This document shows positions 49,301 through 62,300 of a stretch of 64,000 nt of DNA, one piece after another. Source of the stretch: Ascaris suum (lineage: Eukaryota; Nematoda; Chromadorea; Rhabditida; Ascarididae); the NCBI GenBank assembly GCA_013433145.1, contig CM024175.1, positions 7,362,516-7,426,515 of the forward strand, given 5' to 3'. Under the pieces are notes generated by a model. That model searched no databases. It was given only the letters and a program-made list of their open reading frames with translations, and was not told where the DNA came from. Position 1 is the first letter of the stretch. Every line of letters starts with the position of its first letter. The translations under genes were made by a program, and so were the position numbers.

Positions 49301-52300
49301 GAGGAAAATCAGGACTAGCAGTCCAGCAACGCACGGTCGCGAAGTCCTCTGGAGTGAAGAAAGGAATGGTGGAGGAGCCTAAAAGAGCGATTCACACAGT
49401 CACCGTTCATGAGCATGAACACATGAATTGGAGACAAAAAAATGTTAAGAACACTCAATTATCCGACCGACCCAACATGCAAAAACTAAGTAATACACCA
49501 AGAGCGAAACTGGTGGATGAGAAACAATTGGACATGTGCCAAAAACGATCAAGCAGCGCACCTTCATTCTTTCATCTTTCCTCATCTGCTCAACGATCGC
49601 CGGCCACGATATTGAGTCTTTTATTTCTTGTTCTTTCTTCATACTTTCCTCATCCACCTGAAATGAACCAACTAATGACGTCATTTTATTTAAAAAAAAC
49701 CTAGAGCGTGAACAACACTGAGTGAAGCAAAACATTAAAAGGAACAGCAGATGTGACTCACCGACAAGTATCCACCCAATACTGCAACTTTCTTTTTGGC
49801 ACAATGCAAAAACGATCCAAAAGTAAGGTGGAAGAGATGAGTTACGACGTCGCCAATGCAATTTTCTTCAACCACTATTAATCAAACAATTTTATGGAGA
49901 TGGATCCAAAAGCGCTAAATTATAACAACAGAACAGAATGCTTGGCATCTCGAAAAGCAGAATAAAACGAATGAGAATCGCTCAGTTTACAGCGTCGACG
50001 AACTTATACATCGGAGAGAAACAAAAGGAATATCTTACCAACACGTCGCCATCATCCCTCGTGAGGAAATGACCTCTAGTGAGGCCTTCCATTACCGTAA
50101 GTAAGATATTACTGCCACTAGTACCCTCTGGCTTATTGTCCAATAAAATTGTTTCACCAAGCGCCTCTTTTTTTAACTGAAAGATTTTTTAGCAGCAAAT
50201 ACATGAAAAATCGGTTATACAAAACAAAGAAAACGGTCATAATATAAGAAAGAGCAAAAAATTTGAAGCGTGATGCTTCAACAAGATCTAAATAACAAAC
50301 TTTCGATACGACGTATATCTTTTGATGCAGATATGTGAATTGTAAATATCGTATTTCATGAAGGATATTAGCAATGATTGCTTTCAATCCTGATTCCCTT
50401 CACCAACGTTTAGGAATGTGAACATAATCTAACAAGCTGCCCACAAGAACGGAAGCCCTCTCTCACTACGAATGCGCACGAAAAAGCAATTAAAACATTA
50501 CCATGTCAAGTTGTTCGTTGATTCGGTTTCTTCTGAGGAGCCGTTCTATTTGAAAGTTGCAGAATGCACGCGAATCCTCAGGAACCTAAACAGTGCAACC
50601 TTCACACAGCCCAAATTCTAATTGCATTTAGCGAATTAAATCAGTAAATTACGACATTTCCATAACCAATAAGGTTTTACAGAAAGGCGGTCGAAATAAA
50701 ATATTCCCTTGCCAACGAAGAAGCCTGGAATTTCTGTTCAGAGAGGTGCGGCAAGGGCACTCCCGTGACGAGTATAAACAATCCCTGAAAGCGACCTGCT
50801 GGGGGAAATAATGAACAGCAACGGTAAAGATAGTTCTTAACAAAGAACTAAGTTTTTAGTCATAACTTCAAAATCAATGAGGCGATTTTTGAAATGTTCA
50901 CTGCAGCTTTTACAAGAGTGGCACGGCGCCAAATCTGCTCATCTTTGCCGATATCGTTGTCATGTTATCTTCGGTAACAAGCAATATGATTGGTGAACAA
51001 ACTTGATCTTCCGTAAGACGCATTGTACGCTCTCGTTCTCGTACGCTGAGTAAATAGTCAAGGCGTTGATCACGTGAGAGAAGATGCTCCATCGGCGTCT
51101 CGTCAGTTTCTGTAGAACGACCTGAGGTAAGTGAGGAACAGATCACTTCCGGTTCATCTGAATCCTTTCTTTCTCGTTTCCTATAAACCGCTTTGTCAGT
51201 ATCATAATCCATCTTTGAGAATATCAAACGTTATAAAAATTAAACTCGTTCTGCAATCTATTCGCGAATATAACCGAGCATGCCGCTTGCCAATCATCAA
51301 AGATAAGCTGCAGGTTATCAAGCTCCATCGTTACTGTACCGGCAGAAGGAAGGTTATTCCGATTCCTCCAGATCTATTACATTCTCCGATATTTTTATTC
51401 CGCCCAGCACATTGCAGACATTCGCGTGAAAACATCTCATTTTTGCATATTTTCTGCAAACCTTGTTTCCCACCGCACTGTGGTGGCAATATGCTCATGC
51501 ATATATCTTCGTATGTATCTTTCCATCACCCAATTCCAATTTTCCATCTTCAAGGCTGTATCAATGAAAATTGGTCATGGTAATCTAGGCTAGTGTTGGA
51601 TTACCTCGAGGACCTGAAAGCCCTGATGTCCGACGCTATCCAGAATTTCATCGAAAATCAGAATGCTTCATCATGTAGAACCGTCTCATGTCCTTGAGCT
51701 ATAACGCTCCATCCGAGCATTCAATGCTTTACTTATCAGTCCCTGTTATTTTACGTCATGGCAGCCGCAATTTTATACTTATGCTCTTAATTAATCTTTC
51801 TTAGCTGTTATCACCATTGTTCACTCAAAAATTATCTCAGTCAACGGCCCGGCGAAAAATACATTCGAAATATTAGACACTCAGTCGCACTTTGGTGACA
51901 AACATCTCTGACTTTCCATTTCACTTCATCTTCGTTATCAATGATGATCAAAGCGAAAGAAAGCAGAACCCGTCTTATTTCCCTTCATTACTTGCACTTT
52001 TAAATCGGTACAGCTTCCAACGCTCTCTTTTTGCCTTTTTATTGTCTCCATTCGCGAATGTTCCATTCTTCATTACTGCATCACTGAAACTTCCAATGTG
52101 ATGTTCTTCAAGGTCACATCTTCCGGTGCAGTGCAAAACAGCGAACGATCCCCTTCAGTTTTGTTTTAGACGTGTTTTTTAAAATAGCACTGTCACATCG
52201 TTCATATCGTCCTTTACAGTTATTCCCTACTTCGGAAAATTTCTTCGAATTTCTGCACTCCGAATTTTTCTTTCGGAACCTGAATTCCCTCAATTTCCAG

Positions 52301-55300
52301 GTTGCTTTTCTTTGAAATTTCAAGTCAAACTTTTCAATGCAGCAAAATCCTTTCCCTAATAGTTTTATTTTCATACGCACTTCCACCGTTGTCCATTTTT
52401 GCATTAAAAAATTTTTTCATTGCAAGAAGCTCCTCACATTAATTTTTTTTGCTTTTGCGGAATGAAAGTCGGCATGAATAAGGTAATAGGCAGCAGATGA
52501 CACGACGATAAAACATCAAGTTAACATCTATAGATTTCAACTCATTTCTTAGAAACCTGTTTGGTGCACTCAACGCTGCAAAACCAATTTCATCATTTTC
52601 AATCAAGCAGATATCTTCTGCCAACTCGCAACTTCTTTACTGTCCTTCTATGAGCAACAAAAAAATCCCCTCGATCATGAAAACTGGGCGATCAGTAAGT
52701 AAGCAAAAAATTCGTGCCAAATATACCTTCAATTGCCTCTAAGAAGCCGCTTAGCCTTGGCCTCCAAAAACTTTTGTTAACGCTTTGAACATAGGGAGTG
52801 GGAAAATTTCTTAGGAATCCTGCATTTTTCCATCCCAAGGAACTTTTCCTACGCGTACCTCGAGGCTTAGGATGGTCAAAGAATTTTCAAAGAGACACCG
52901 AAAATATTCAGACTCGGAAACTCAAAGCGTCTTGGTGACTTCCCAAAAGCCCAAGGATATTTGGAAAATCTCCAGGCCAGATGCATTCTTGAGGAACTTT
53001 CAAAAGCGTCCTGAAAAATACTCAAGAAGCCTCAAAATTAGGAGGATTTCGAAAACATTCAGAAAAGCCTTGCACCTCTAAGGGCAATTCGAAGCAAAAT
53101 TCCCCTTCGTTTAACTTCAACGTGCATCATTTTCGTTACAAGTGAGGATGAGGACTCAGTGCTAAATCCAGCAATAAAGAACAACACGATGCCAATCCAA
53201 CAGGAAAATGAAGCACTACAATCAGCAATAAAGAATACTTTCATTTCCTTCCGGATGTATAAAAAAATAAAATGCACTAACAAGTTGGTATCGTTGGCCG
53301 AGCGTAACGGAGCCATTTCGAATATTCTTTCCTCTTCTGCTCTTCGCTTTGCACCAAATGCCGATTTCCATGTCTCCGGTGAATGTTTTTCATCTAACAA
53401 AAATTATCACTCATTAATGCGATATCGAAAATACAAATTTAACTTAAAAGCCTAAATAGTAAACGTTTATAATCAATTATTTCTCAACTGTATTATAGGG
53501 TTAGCATAAACGAATGAATTATGAGAGATTTATGCAAAGAAATGATTGTTAGTGCTATGCAATAGTACATTTGACAATTATAGAACAAATAACGGTGATA
53601 AAGTATTACCACTAATAATGATAACAAAAATGATTGTAATAAACGCAGTAACGGTATACTAATATAACAAGAGTAACAGTAGTTACAGTAATGTGATGAA
53701 AACAACAACAGCAATAATAATGATAAAAACAGCAAAAACGACGTATACTCACATCAAAGTGTGACGACAACTTGAACTACTGTTCCTATGATACACTCAT
53801 TGAAAGCTGAGCGGCAGTCAAGTGGCTCCCGTTCATATTCTTTATTCTCTAACAGTTTTATTTATCTTTCACAAATGTCTCAATCTTCCGGTTTCTCTAA
53901 TATATATCCATCTATAATAAATTACTCAAAAATTAATTACACCAAGAAGGAAAAAAAACAAATGAATTGAAATGAAGAGAGTGCCAACCGTTATGTGAGA
54001 GTGCCACCTCAGTGAGGACACGTTTCTGCGCTTTACTCACTGTTATCTCGTCCATAAAACGTTTCAACTGGCGTTCGCGCTGAAAACTCTTCTCATATTA
54101 ATCATATATTCTCCTCTCATAAGTAACACTTATGGTGAATAACATGGAAAGGAAAAACACTGCACAGAGATCATTTTTCACGCAGAAAAAAAAACAGTAA
54201 ACAACTAACACTAGACGAAATGAAGAGATTCCCAAAACATCGCTGACAAAAAACTGAGGAAAGCTGAAGGCTGCTCGTTAACCGCGTAATATAAATTGGG
54301 AATAAAGAAGCACTTCAAACAAGGTTTTCACAATTTGAAGGACTGAGAATACTTCTGTAAGTTTGGACGATGCAAGAAATGGTACCACATTATTGCTCAA
54401 CCAATCTAACGTATCCGATCGCTGCATTTCAGTTTGGCGCCCATCTAACATATCGTCCGCTTTTGCACTGCACTTTTAAAATATATGACATTTCCGCCGA
54501 ATTTTCTAGGCCCGGATGAAAAAAGTAAAAAAATTTGGTTGTTTCATTCAGTGCTCAAGTTCAAATCTCGGACTGGAGCATATCCGACTGTATAAATGTT
54601 GTCCAAAAGACAGCGAGCACTAGTCAAACCTAAGTGACCAAAAATATTGAAAAACGGACATCTTAAGATTAAAAAAATTACTCAATTGAAATCGCTTTCG
54701 AATACAAAACAATATCGCCTTTGAAGCGATACTCTTTGCAACTCAATGAGTGTATCGCCCAATTTAATTCATATAACGAATCGTTCGGCTAAAAACAATC
54801 TGCAACGTAGAACAGTTTTCTAATCGAGTAAGGTGAACTAACCAAGATCTTTCTTTTGAAAAGAGGCACATTTGGTCCATCAAAAACGAATACGGGTCGT
54901 ATTTTGTAGAACAGCAATTTCGACAGACGACTTAGCAGAAGTGAGAGGTGAGGACAACGAGTTTCCTGCTGGTATAAACCATAACCGTAGATGGCTTGGT
55001 AAAGCCATAATGACACATCTGAAAGCGAAATAAGTAGTAAAGGCAATGCATTTATTATAGATTAATTGAAAGTGAAATTGATGGACATGATCAGTTGTTA
55101 TGGTGGATGCAATTCCCATTCTTTAATTTCATCGAACTATTCAAGCTTCTCTCTCTTCCGTTCCCGCAACCCCTCTCTCCTTTGCTCTAAATACATCTCG
55201 ATTCACTTTCCAACCAAACCGAGCTGAATTTCCAGCATAAAGTAAATGCAGCGATCATATAACGTCTGATAACCGGTAGGCAAGTTAACTTGGGCGTCAC

Positions 55301-55696
55301 TGCGATTCACCGCTCTCTCTTCGATAAGTTATTTTGGTGCTATTTCGCCACTTTGTATATTTGCTTATAAAAGATCAGTTGTTATGGTGGATGCAATTCC
55401 CATTCTTTAATTTCATCGAACTATTCAAAATTCTCTCTCTTCCGTTCCCGCAACTAACCAATTAAACAGTAAACGAGAAAGAAGATAAGCCTAAAGACGT
55501 TCGCGTAAATGGCATCAGAACATTAAGTGCTTATTCATCCAATAGATTCCAATGAAAGCAGACATCTCCAGTGAGCAATCAACATGCAAAATTGTTAATG
55601 CAAATTACCGATCGCAAAGCGCTTTCCTTCGAGTGACTCAAGGGTGACCGGCTCCGCTGTTGGCTCCAAAATGGGCCAGAGACCTTGAATTCCCAT
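38597..55696 (-). CDS. ERCC5: XPG/ERCC5/Rad2-type DNA repair endonuclease, 20 exons, complete
   Basis: XPG makes the 3' incision in nucleotide excision repair. Exons 5'->3': 55609-55696, 54843-55018, 53989-54079, 53278-53393, 51003-51212, 50502-50585, 50039-50176, 49562-49657, 48854-48970, 47810-47939, 47076-47239, 45735-45860, 44782-44874, 44269-44389, 43650-43798, 42709-42927, 41202-41348, 40203-40386, 39500-39687, 38597-38839. These total 2880 nt, all in phase, 959 aa (human 1186). The protein begins [12 protein letters not shown], the usual XPG start. The N region is at 1-88; an acidic spacer with coiled segments lies at about 120-510; the I region is at 513-633. Asp30, Asp76, Glu528, Glu530, Asp549, Asp551 and Asp600 match human Asp30, Asp77, Glu789, Glu791, Asp812, Asp814 and Asp861. 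The C-terminal tail is basic. The spacer is shorter than in human. Least certain are the acceptors of exons 11 and 16 and the short exons in the spacer. Confidence 0.95.
39259..39276. repeat. Poly-C tract, 18 nt
   Basis: Eighteen uninterrupted C residues in the XPG intron between exons 19 and 20, the longest such run in the window. It is a G run in the pre-mRNA. Confidence 0.92.
41690..41798 (+). repeat. Purine-rich tract, about 110 nt
   Basis: The plus strand is nearly all A and G (GGAGAGGAGAGAGAAAGAGG and similar) with a few T and C interruptions. It lies in XPG intron 16. A second such block lies at about 42162-42210 in the same intron. It is pyrimidine-rich on the transcribed RNA. Confidence 0.8.
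42709..42927 (-). CDS. ERCC5: XPG exon 16: charged helical segment, acceptor uncertain
   Basis: The open frame [28 protein letters not shown] aligns with the helix after the I region (human FSEWW..KKKLRTL). The donor GTTAGC after Ala is in phase 0. Exon 15 ends in phase 0, so the only phase-compatible acceptor close by is a weak CTTGAAG just before GCT. A better-looking TTCAG 11 bases upstream is out of phase. Either this AAG acceptor is used, as elsewhere in this gene, or a micro-exon lies between 42940 and 43649. Confidence 0.75.
43650..44874 (-). CDS. ERCC5: XPG exons 13-15: I nuclease region
   Basis: Exons 44782-44874, 44269-44389 and 43650-43798 read [21 protein letters not shown], then [14 protein letters not shown], then [20 protein letters not shown]. 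These are the I-region signature motifs of the XPG/Rad2/FEN1 superfamily and hold the acidic metal ligands plus the helix-two-turn-helix. GEAEAQC and DDSD are intact. GGDYTPG replaces the vertebrate GSDYTEG without losing the aspartate. Catalytic activity is therefore expected. Confidence 0.95.
51213..53277 (-). other. XPG intron 4, about 2.1 kb
   Basis: This is the longest intron of the XPG model. It contains a minus-strand open frame at 52114-52404 (96 codons, Lys/Arg-rich) and a low-complexity stretch (about 52730-53080) in which GGAACTTT, CTCAAGAAGCCTC and GAAAATATTC-like words recur. Neither fits the XPG alignment. Confidence 0.5.
54843..55696 (-). CDS. ERCC5: XPG exons 1-2: N nuclease region
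   Basis: Exon 1 (55609-55696) gives [18 protein letters not shown] and ends one base into the Asp30 codon. Exon 2 (54843-55018) completes it as [12 protein letters not shown] and runs to [15 protein letters not shown]. The free N terminus with Gly2 and the two aspartates Asp30 and Asp76 bind the catalytic metals in FEN1/XPG enzymes. Length and spacing match human XPG almost residue for residue here. The donor GTAATT and acceptor CTTTCAG are ordinary. Confidence 0.95.
55089..55454. repeat. 82-bp direct repeat (80 of 82 identical) in XPG intron 1
   Basis: Copies at 55089-55170 and 55373-55454 start GATCAGTTGTTATGGTGG and end TTCCGTTCCCGCAAC, differing at two adjacent bases. They are 284 bp apart, and the sequence between and outside is not duplicated. 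This is a recent dispersed or gapped duplication. Confidence 0.92.
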
Positions 55697-55719
55697 CCAC
55701 AGTAAATGCTTCCTTTGTT

Positions 55720-55734
55720 CTAAAAAAATATTTG
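55720..55734 (-). promoter_or_regulatory. Likely splice or trans-splice acceptor upstream of the XPG start
   Basis: On the minus strand a T-rich run (ATATTTTTTTAG) ends at 55720, leaving a 23-nt leader before the XPG ATG at 55696. No 5' exon was needed to start the protein, so this suits spliced-leader addition as in nematodes. A 5' UTR intron acceptor is the alternative. Confidence 0.5.
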
Positions 55735-58700
55735 GACTACGCTGAAGCCATTCGATTTCCGGAATGCGCTGATTATACGAGCTGATATATTGTAGTATAG
55801 ACCAATAGGCTACAGAATAGGCGGGAATAGCGCCCTGTGCAAGATAAGTCAAACAAGGTCAAGAACGTATAGACAGACCAAATGACTAGCTGAGGTAGAA
55901 TCGGGTGAGCTGAACAATGGATGAGCCAAGGGGAGCTGACCCTCGAATGTTATTTCAGATGATAGGAAAAACAAGAGTTCCCAGAAGGTCAAGAAGAGCA
56001 GCTTTTAACACATTTCAGTGCATTGATGTCGTGAATATAAAACAGTGACAGTAAAGCCTGTATCATTCAGCTTAAAACACTGCAAAAGAAAGGCTGCAAC
56101 AGCAGAATCACATCTCGAAGAAAGGCATTTATCGGTTTGACAGTCTAATACCACGCAGCCCTCTTAATCTTTCATTCTCTGAGCTAAATGACTTATCCAA
56201 AAAGGCACTGCCAATCTCAACGATCACACATAATTATGAAATTTGCGTAAATTCTTTGAATAAAACTCGAGCTATATTCCACAAAACGATATCACAATTA
56301 AATGTTTTACTTGTCGTTATTATAGTTACACCTTATAATTATTCATCCATTATGCGCTGTCTGCTTCAATATTTACTCATTATCAATGCAGCAAAGTGCG
56401 TTCTTATATTGCTAATTTTGCGATGTGCAGCTGCCCGACAAGTGAATTTACTGTTGCAGTATGGAGCTTCGTCTCTATTCCACAAAATTATAGTCGTCGT
56501 TTAGAGTTGCGCCCTTCAGCCACTTCTCCTTCTTGCTTATATTAACAAACCTGCTATCGATTAACCGGTTTGAACACCGGTCAATCCAACTCTTCTTCCG
56601 AACATTTCATGTCAAAATGCGTAAGATGCCACTGCCTCTTAGTACTCTATAGGTAAATCTATGAGACAGATTAAGGTTTGCTCAGATCCAATGTGGCTCT
56701 ACGGTCACGTTTAGATGCGGCTCGCACTAGCAGCACGAAATTTTATGTGGGGAGGCCGGGAAGCGAGAGCCCGTAGCATCCTTTAAACTAAACCGCAACG
56801 CGGTAACCATGAATTGATTCAACAGGTTGGAGATCGATTTGCAGTTGCACAATCAGTAACCCCTCCTATACACCGAGTGGTCCGATTCCCAGTCGTCGCT
56901 GTCTCCTGCACTTTACGTTCCTGTCTGCCTTCTATTGATAATGATGTCTTAACATCTCTAAATACAATTGCGGCTCGATGCTATATTCTCACGTCCGATC
57001 AAGTTTATAGCCGACAGCAGAGTGGCCGATCAAACTCAACCACGTCCGCACACAACAACTTGTTGCCCTCTACCTCCAAACCATCGTTAATAACTTTTTT
57101 GGCAGCGAAAAGAGAAAAGAGAAAGGAACCCTAAAATGGAGAGAAATTGGCATCATTTCTCCTGCTGTAAATGCCTAAAAACTAAACCCGTAAATCCTTT
57201 CCTAACGCACATTAATCTTGAATCGAGGTGAGAACTGTCTGCCATCATTGTTCGTGCCAGAAACGAGCACCGATACCAACCACAGCGAAAACATTCTTTC
57301 GTGGGACGGGCACCGAGCAAGCACACAGGATACCCATAAGCTCCGGGGAAGCATGACTTCTGCTGATTGCAGGGATGAAGACGGAGCTGCGGTAAGGAAC
57401 TTCTGTGAGTCTACTACACTATTTTTGACGAATGCTGAGCACATCTTCAGAAACATATTCGTTCACTGCTCGTCGTTGTCGTCCTTCAATGCGTAATAAA
57501 CATCCTTATTTATGATCAATTTCCACACCGCAAATACACACGCGCGCATCAACGCAAGTAAAAGACGCTATCAGAGTGTTCAGTTGTGCATATTTGTTAA
57601 AAAACATTTACTCAGTAAATCCCTCTCTGTATCAGTCATAATACTGGGAAACATAGCTGACAGTACAATGAAATTGGGTGTTAGAGATGGGAGGACAACT
57701 AGAAGGCAGAAAGTCGTACTTCAAAGCGATCAACTCAGAGGATGACGTATTGCCATATTTATACATCGACGAAATGAAACGGCTGAGAATAAAACCGAGG
57801 GACGATAAAAGAGAACGAAAATTACAGGAAGAATGGAAAGAGAGAACATAATATTGTGAGAGAAAATGTCGAAAGAACAAATTAAAGGAAGCGATCACAG
57901 AGAAGGGAGATACATGAACCCTTCGAATAAAACAAAAGGCAGAACTCTCTTCTGAGCTGTACATGCATTTACATGGTGCATACAAGCACCCAAATAACTG
58001 GCACATGCCTCAATACACCTTGCTGTATATCAATACGACCCGAAGGTCAGGTCTGCCTTCATTATCGGCAATACTCTATGAGTCATTTCCTAGCAGGACA
58101 TAAGGTTCCTTTCACTTCAGAAGCCATTCATTGCTATATCTTCACTGAGAGGATTTGCTGAAGAGGTGGCTGATGCTGACAGCTACCTCTATCTTGAACT
58201 GCCCATACATGGTAAACTCAAACAACAGCAACACATGTGGAATGTATTACGTTGCCGCACTCTCACCGTGCCTACAGAAGCAGAATAATGAAACCCTAAA
58301 GTGCTAGTCTACAGGAAAATACCAAACCCTTTGCCGCCAGCTGTTTGTACAAGAGTATACTTCCACAATCATACTACCGGAGCCGAATGTATCCACAGAC
58401 ACACCAACAAGACAGCAGACAAAATGTCGCTAGATGGGAGAAGAAACTCGCACATAGCCAGTATACACAGAAAAAAAGGAAAACAACAAATCCAAAATGT
58501 TATACAAATAAAAAAGGCGCCAAAACAAAAATTTCATATGAGACGCCAGATATTGGCACCTGAATTGAAGATAAACCACCGTGTAGAATACAGCCACACA
58601 GCTACGTCTCAACGACCAAACAACATACCAGTGATGAAGAGCAGAAAACAATCCAACAATGCATGCTATGCTAGAGCATGCGCCATGATAAACACCTCAC

Positions 58701-59074
58701 TCAACGAAGAGACCACGTCACTCCACACTATCTCCCACTTAACTCCTATTTAGAGCTCGACCTCTCTTAAGCATTCATCACAAGAAACTAACTGGTGAAA
58801 GAAAAACTATGTGCTTCAAATGAGCAATATATCGCATTTGCAATCTTCATTTCGATATGCTCGGCTCCCATATTTGAGTTTATTTGAAATTTTAGACCGT
58901 TTCATTCAACGTATCCATTCAAGCAGCGAGACCGAGCACCTCTGATCAAATCGAACAATGAGGACTGTTACTGTAAATTTCATGAAATCAAAACTGAGAA
59001 CTCCACTCCCCTCTTTGCACTCGTGATACAGTGACGTGATCATCCGAGTCAGTGCATAAACACTAGAGGGGACA
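55735..59074. other. Intergenic between TRIP12-like 3' end and XPG 5' end
   Basis: Several open frames occur on the plus strand: 56814-57134 (106 codons), 57218-57496 (92 codons) and 58301-58753 (150 codons, Lys/Gln/His-rich). None has a recognised domain. The 56.7-57.5 kb part is somewhat GC-richer and might hold exons of an unknown plus-strand gene. The 58.0-58.75 kb part has interrupted frames that could be a worn transposon, but no diagnostic motif was found. Confidence 0.45.
58879..58884 (-). terminator. Candidate polyadenylation signal AATAAA for the TRIP12-like gene
   Basis: TTTATT on the plus strand, about 190 nt after the stop codon at 59075, a normal distance for a nematode 3' UTR. 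Confidence 0.55.
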
Positions 59075-59317
59075 TTAAGTGAGATGAAAACTATAAATGA
59101 AACGAAGCGCTACGTCGAATCTCTGCTTGAACACCTCATAGCTACTGTATGCTGGAATCTTGAGATAGTTGTAGCAGGTCATCGCCGATGGCAATTCCTC
59201 GTCGCCGTTCCCATATCCGCCCGATTTTTTGACGACAGTTAATGGCGGATTCAAGGAGCGAAATCCACCCACCGGTAACTTTGGAGAGCCGGTTACAAAC
59301 TGCAGGAATTTGCGCTG
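59075..59317 (-). CDS. TRIP12: TRIP12-like last exon: HECT C-lobe with catalytic cysteine
   Basis: The acceptor GTTTTCAG opens [18 protein letters not shown], and the exon ends YSFHLT and TAA. The active cysteine lies in [14 protein letters not shown], with its codon at 59174-59176, 33 residues from the C terminus counting itself. The conserved Phe at the fourth position from the end, needed by many HECT enzymes for transfer, is present in FHLT. The exon is in phase 0 with its upstream neighbour (SSFDYQQ|QRKF). Confidence 0.96.
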   Translation of the reverse strand, partial: QRKFLQFVTGSPKLPVGGFRSLNPPLTVVKKSGGYGNGDEELPSAMTCYNYLKIPAYSSYEVFKQRFDVALRFIYSFHLT

Positions 59318-62300
59318 CTGAAAACAATTCACTGATGGCGGAGTGTTCTGAGCAATTTCGCAGAAAATTTTCCAACTAAAGAAAAACTAAGTTTATTTAA
59401 TTTAGAACCTCAACACTCTATAAGCAAGTCTCACAATTACGGATTTTCAAAATTCGGTGATTTCCCGGCTAAGTGAGCCAAGAAAACACTACTGACAGGT
59501 GAGAAAAAAAAGGTGATTTATTAATCATCCTTTCTGCAGAATGAACCACCGCTTAATGAGCATGGGAGTAGTGCTGCAGAAAAATTTAACTAATCACAGT
59601 ACCTAATCCTAAAGGGCGAAGGCAACAGGCTATAGGATACGTATTTTCACTTTGTTCTGATATGAAGGGTATTAGAGGACAACGCGCCATAGAAATAATC
59701 ACACATAACTGCGGGTTTTTGAAATTAAACAAGAATTATATCTCCAAGAAAGTAAAGAAATAATCTGTTGCAGCACCCCAGCTGCTCCTCTCCGCGCGAT
59801 AAATAACGCAGAAGAGACCGGATGCAACACTGAGCTCTCATAAACGACTGGGTTTAAAATGCAAAAAGAAAAAACCTGTTGGTAATCGAAGCTTGAAAGC
59901 ATATGAATGAGCCATCGAATTTGCTCGCTATCGTGACTATAGCCGTGATCCGGCTTGATTGCCGTCTGCAGAGCAGCCTCACTCCAGGTTCGAGTCCATG
60001 TTGCCTCCGAACATCCACAAAATAATTCCTCCATCTATAATATCCAAAAACCTATCATAATCACGTACCGCATTCTAAAACATCAGTGCATCTAACATAG
60101 CATGCCATGGTAGAATGGCCGGCCAAGTTTGAAATGCATTACTAAGAACTGCGTTTAGATAAGCTATATATTTACAAGCACACCTGACAGTAACAAGGTG
60201 AGAGTGCCGGGACGCCCGCTGCAACTGCCTTTTCCAGTCGACAAGAATTGACGCGATGAAACTAATAGAAACTAAGAGAAAAGATTTCGCAACCACTCTA
60301 GAAGGCGAAGGAAATAAAACGCTCGAACGAGGCAGCATTTTCATAGTGATAACTGCTGGGTGCATTGGGGGCGAAACATCTTTGCTATGCGACCGGCTAA
60401 GACTGAGTGGTGCCACTCCTCAGCTAGACCACTGCAGAGGTGATCGAATCCTGCACAGCGCTTACCGATTCCTTCCCACTTTTTTTAAATGGTTTGACAT
60501 CCTTACACAGTGGAACACATCGTCCCCCACGAAGACGAGCGACCCGTCTTCTTGCCTCATTCCACAGATCAGCCCTTTATTTCACTCGGTCTTGTATTCC
60601 ATCCCCACTCAAATCTCGACGTTCCTTTAGAAACATTTTGACGGCTGAACTCGATTTCGAATTAGAGAAACACACCTCATCAGGCGTGAATGAAGATAAG
60701 TCACTAATGTTGATGATGGATTCAAAACCACGTCGGACCGCTTCCATTTCTCGACGTACGCCTTCGACTAGTTCCCAGTGTGCCACCAACTGAAAACCAT
60801 TTCGTTTAATAAACAGTGTACTGAATATACCCATAAATGCCCCGTATAAAATAGCAGCTATGGAACGAGCAGCAGAATAAACAAAGGACTCCATTAGTGA
60901 GGATATCATATTTGCTGCGACTTCGACAATTATGCCCTATATGAAGAAATTGCGATAACAATATAAATGCAACGAGAAAAATCGTCGGACGAGTAAAGAC
61001 TGATTGCGAAGGTGAGACACAGATCCAGAAAGCTTCTGTGACTTTTTCTTTTATCTTTAACCGGCAGCACTTTTTCCAAACAATCCCTGGCTTGCACCCT
61101 CCTATATTTGAAGCCAACAGAAAAATCCATAGTGGAAACAGCTGGTAATATAGTGGGCATGTTCATTCGATCCCGTCAAAAAAGGAAGCGACTAATATGC
61201 AGATTGTGAAGCAAATTGGCATGACATTCCGAATTTGTCGTTCCGATAACAACCCAGAACAAGTTTATTGGTACCAGAAGAGAACAGTTTCCTCGTAGTA
61301 ATTTTTGAAAACGCAAGGCACAATCCCTGCATTTGAAAGACAGCAGGAAAATGAAGGAAAACACAGCAACGAGTGATAATGCGTACCAATCGACAATGAC
61401 AAAGAGAGATAGTCCACTAGTGCAGACCAATGCCACAACTGATTAGTCGCGTTCAGTGAAATTTTTATGCCAAACATTAAAAAAAGGCTGCATTGCTTCC
61501 CTCATTAATATAAGGATATTGTCACCCATTCATCTTAAACGATGCAATAAACAGTTAAAATCGTTCTCGCATTGTATTCACGTTTGAACGAATAATGCGA
61601 ACTAAATAGCGACTGCACTCGGACATATCAGCGTCGCGAATGAATCGACTTCACTGCATACTCTGAAGAAAACACAACAAACCTCACCTTAATATACTGC
61701 ATCACATTAGTGCAATCGACAGATCGATTCTTGCCACCTTTCACCAATTCGAACGACTCATCACCGGGCAGTGTGAAGTACTGAAATACTTGCAACTTCA
61801 ATGATTGCACACTGACTGCATTACATAAGGATGTAGGCATTCTTAACCAAGCAATACTTTGGTACGAGTTTAGATGCATTACAGTCACAATCAAACTTCA
61901 CCTGATTTCTTCATTTCAACAAATGGGAGCCGTGCCGCCAATTAAGGCGGCCGACTACGACAGAGTGTCAAAGCAACGCAAATATCATATGCTAACATGA
62001 GAAAGGCATACCTGTTCAAGAGATTCGAAATCCTCTGCACCCGTGAGAGCAAGTGAACGAAGCGATTGATACAATGTCTTATCGAATATCTCGAGGTCGG
62101 CGAGTCCAAAGCTTTTGTCTTCACCGCAAAGCCATTTGAAGAACACCGGGTTCAATGGCAAATCCAACTGCAATTGAGATACGTTTCACCTCGTTCAACA
62201 CAAGCGACTGAGATTGGCTTTAGCTACTCGCGCCTCTCGTATAACTCATTTGACGACAATCAACAATTAATTTAAAAAATTCCCATCAATTTCCCCTCCC

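Noticed and set aside
49186..49704. 172-codon plus-strand open frame
   Set aside because: Antisense to XPG exon 8 (49562-49657); no domain, Lys/Ser-rich composition.
58301..58753. Penelope- or LINE-like retroelement remnant
   Set aside because: Interrupted frames and Lys/His/Gln-rich peptides are suggestive, but no reverse transcriptase or endonuclease motif could be recognised.
38597..59074. XPG and TRIP12-like gene as one nematode operon
   Set aside because: Same strand, but the gap of about 3.4 kb is far larger than normal operon spacing.
59988..59998. B-box-like GGTTCGAGTCC suggesting a tRNA gene
   Set aside because: It lies inside a TRIP12-like coding exon (antisense to TWTRTW) with no matching A box or cloverleaf.
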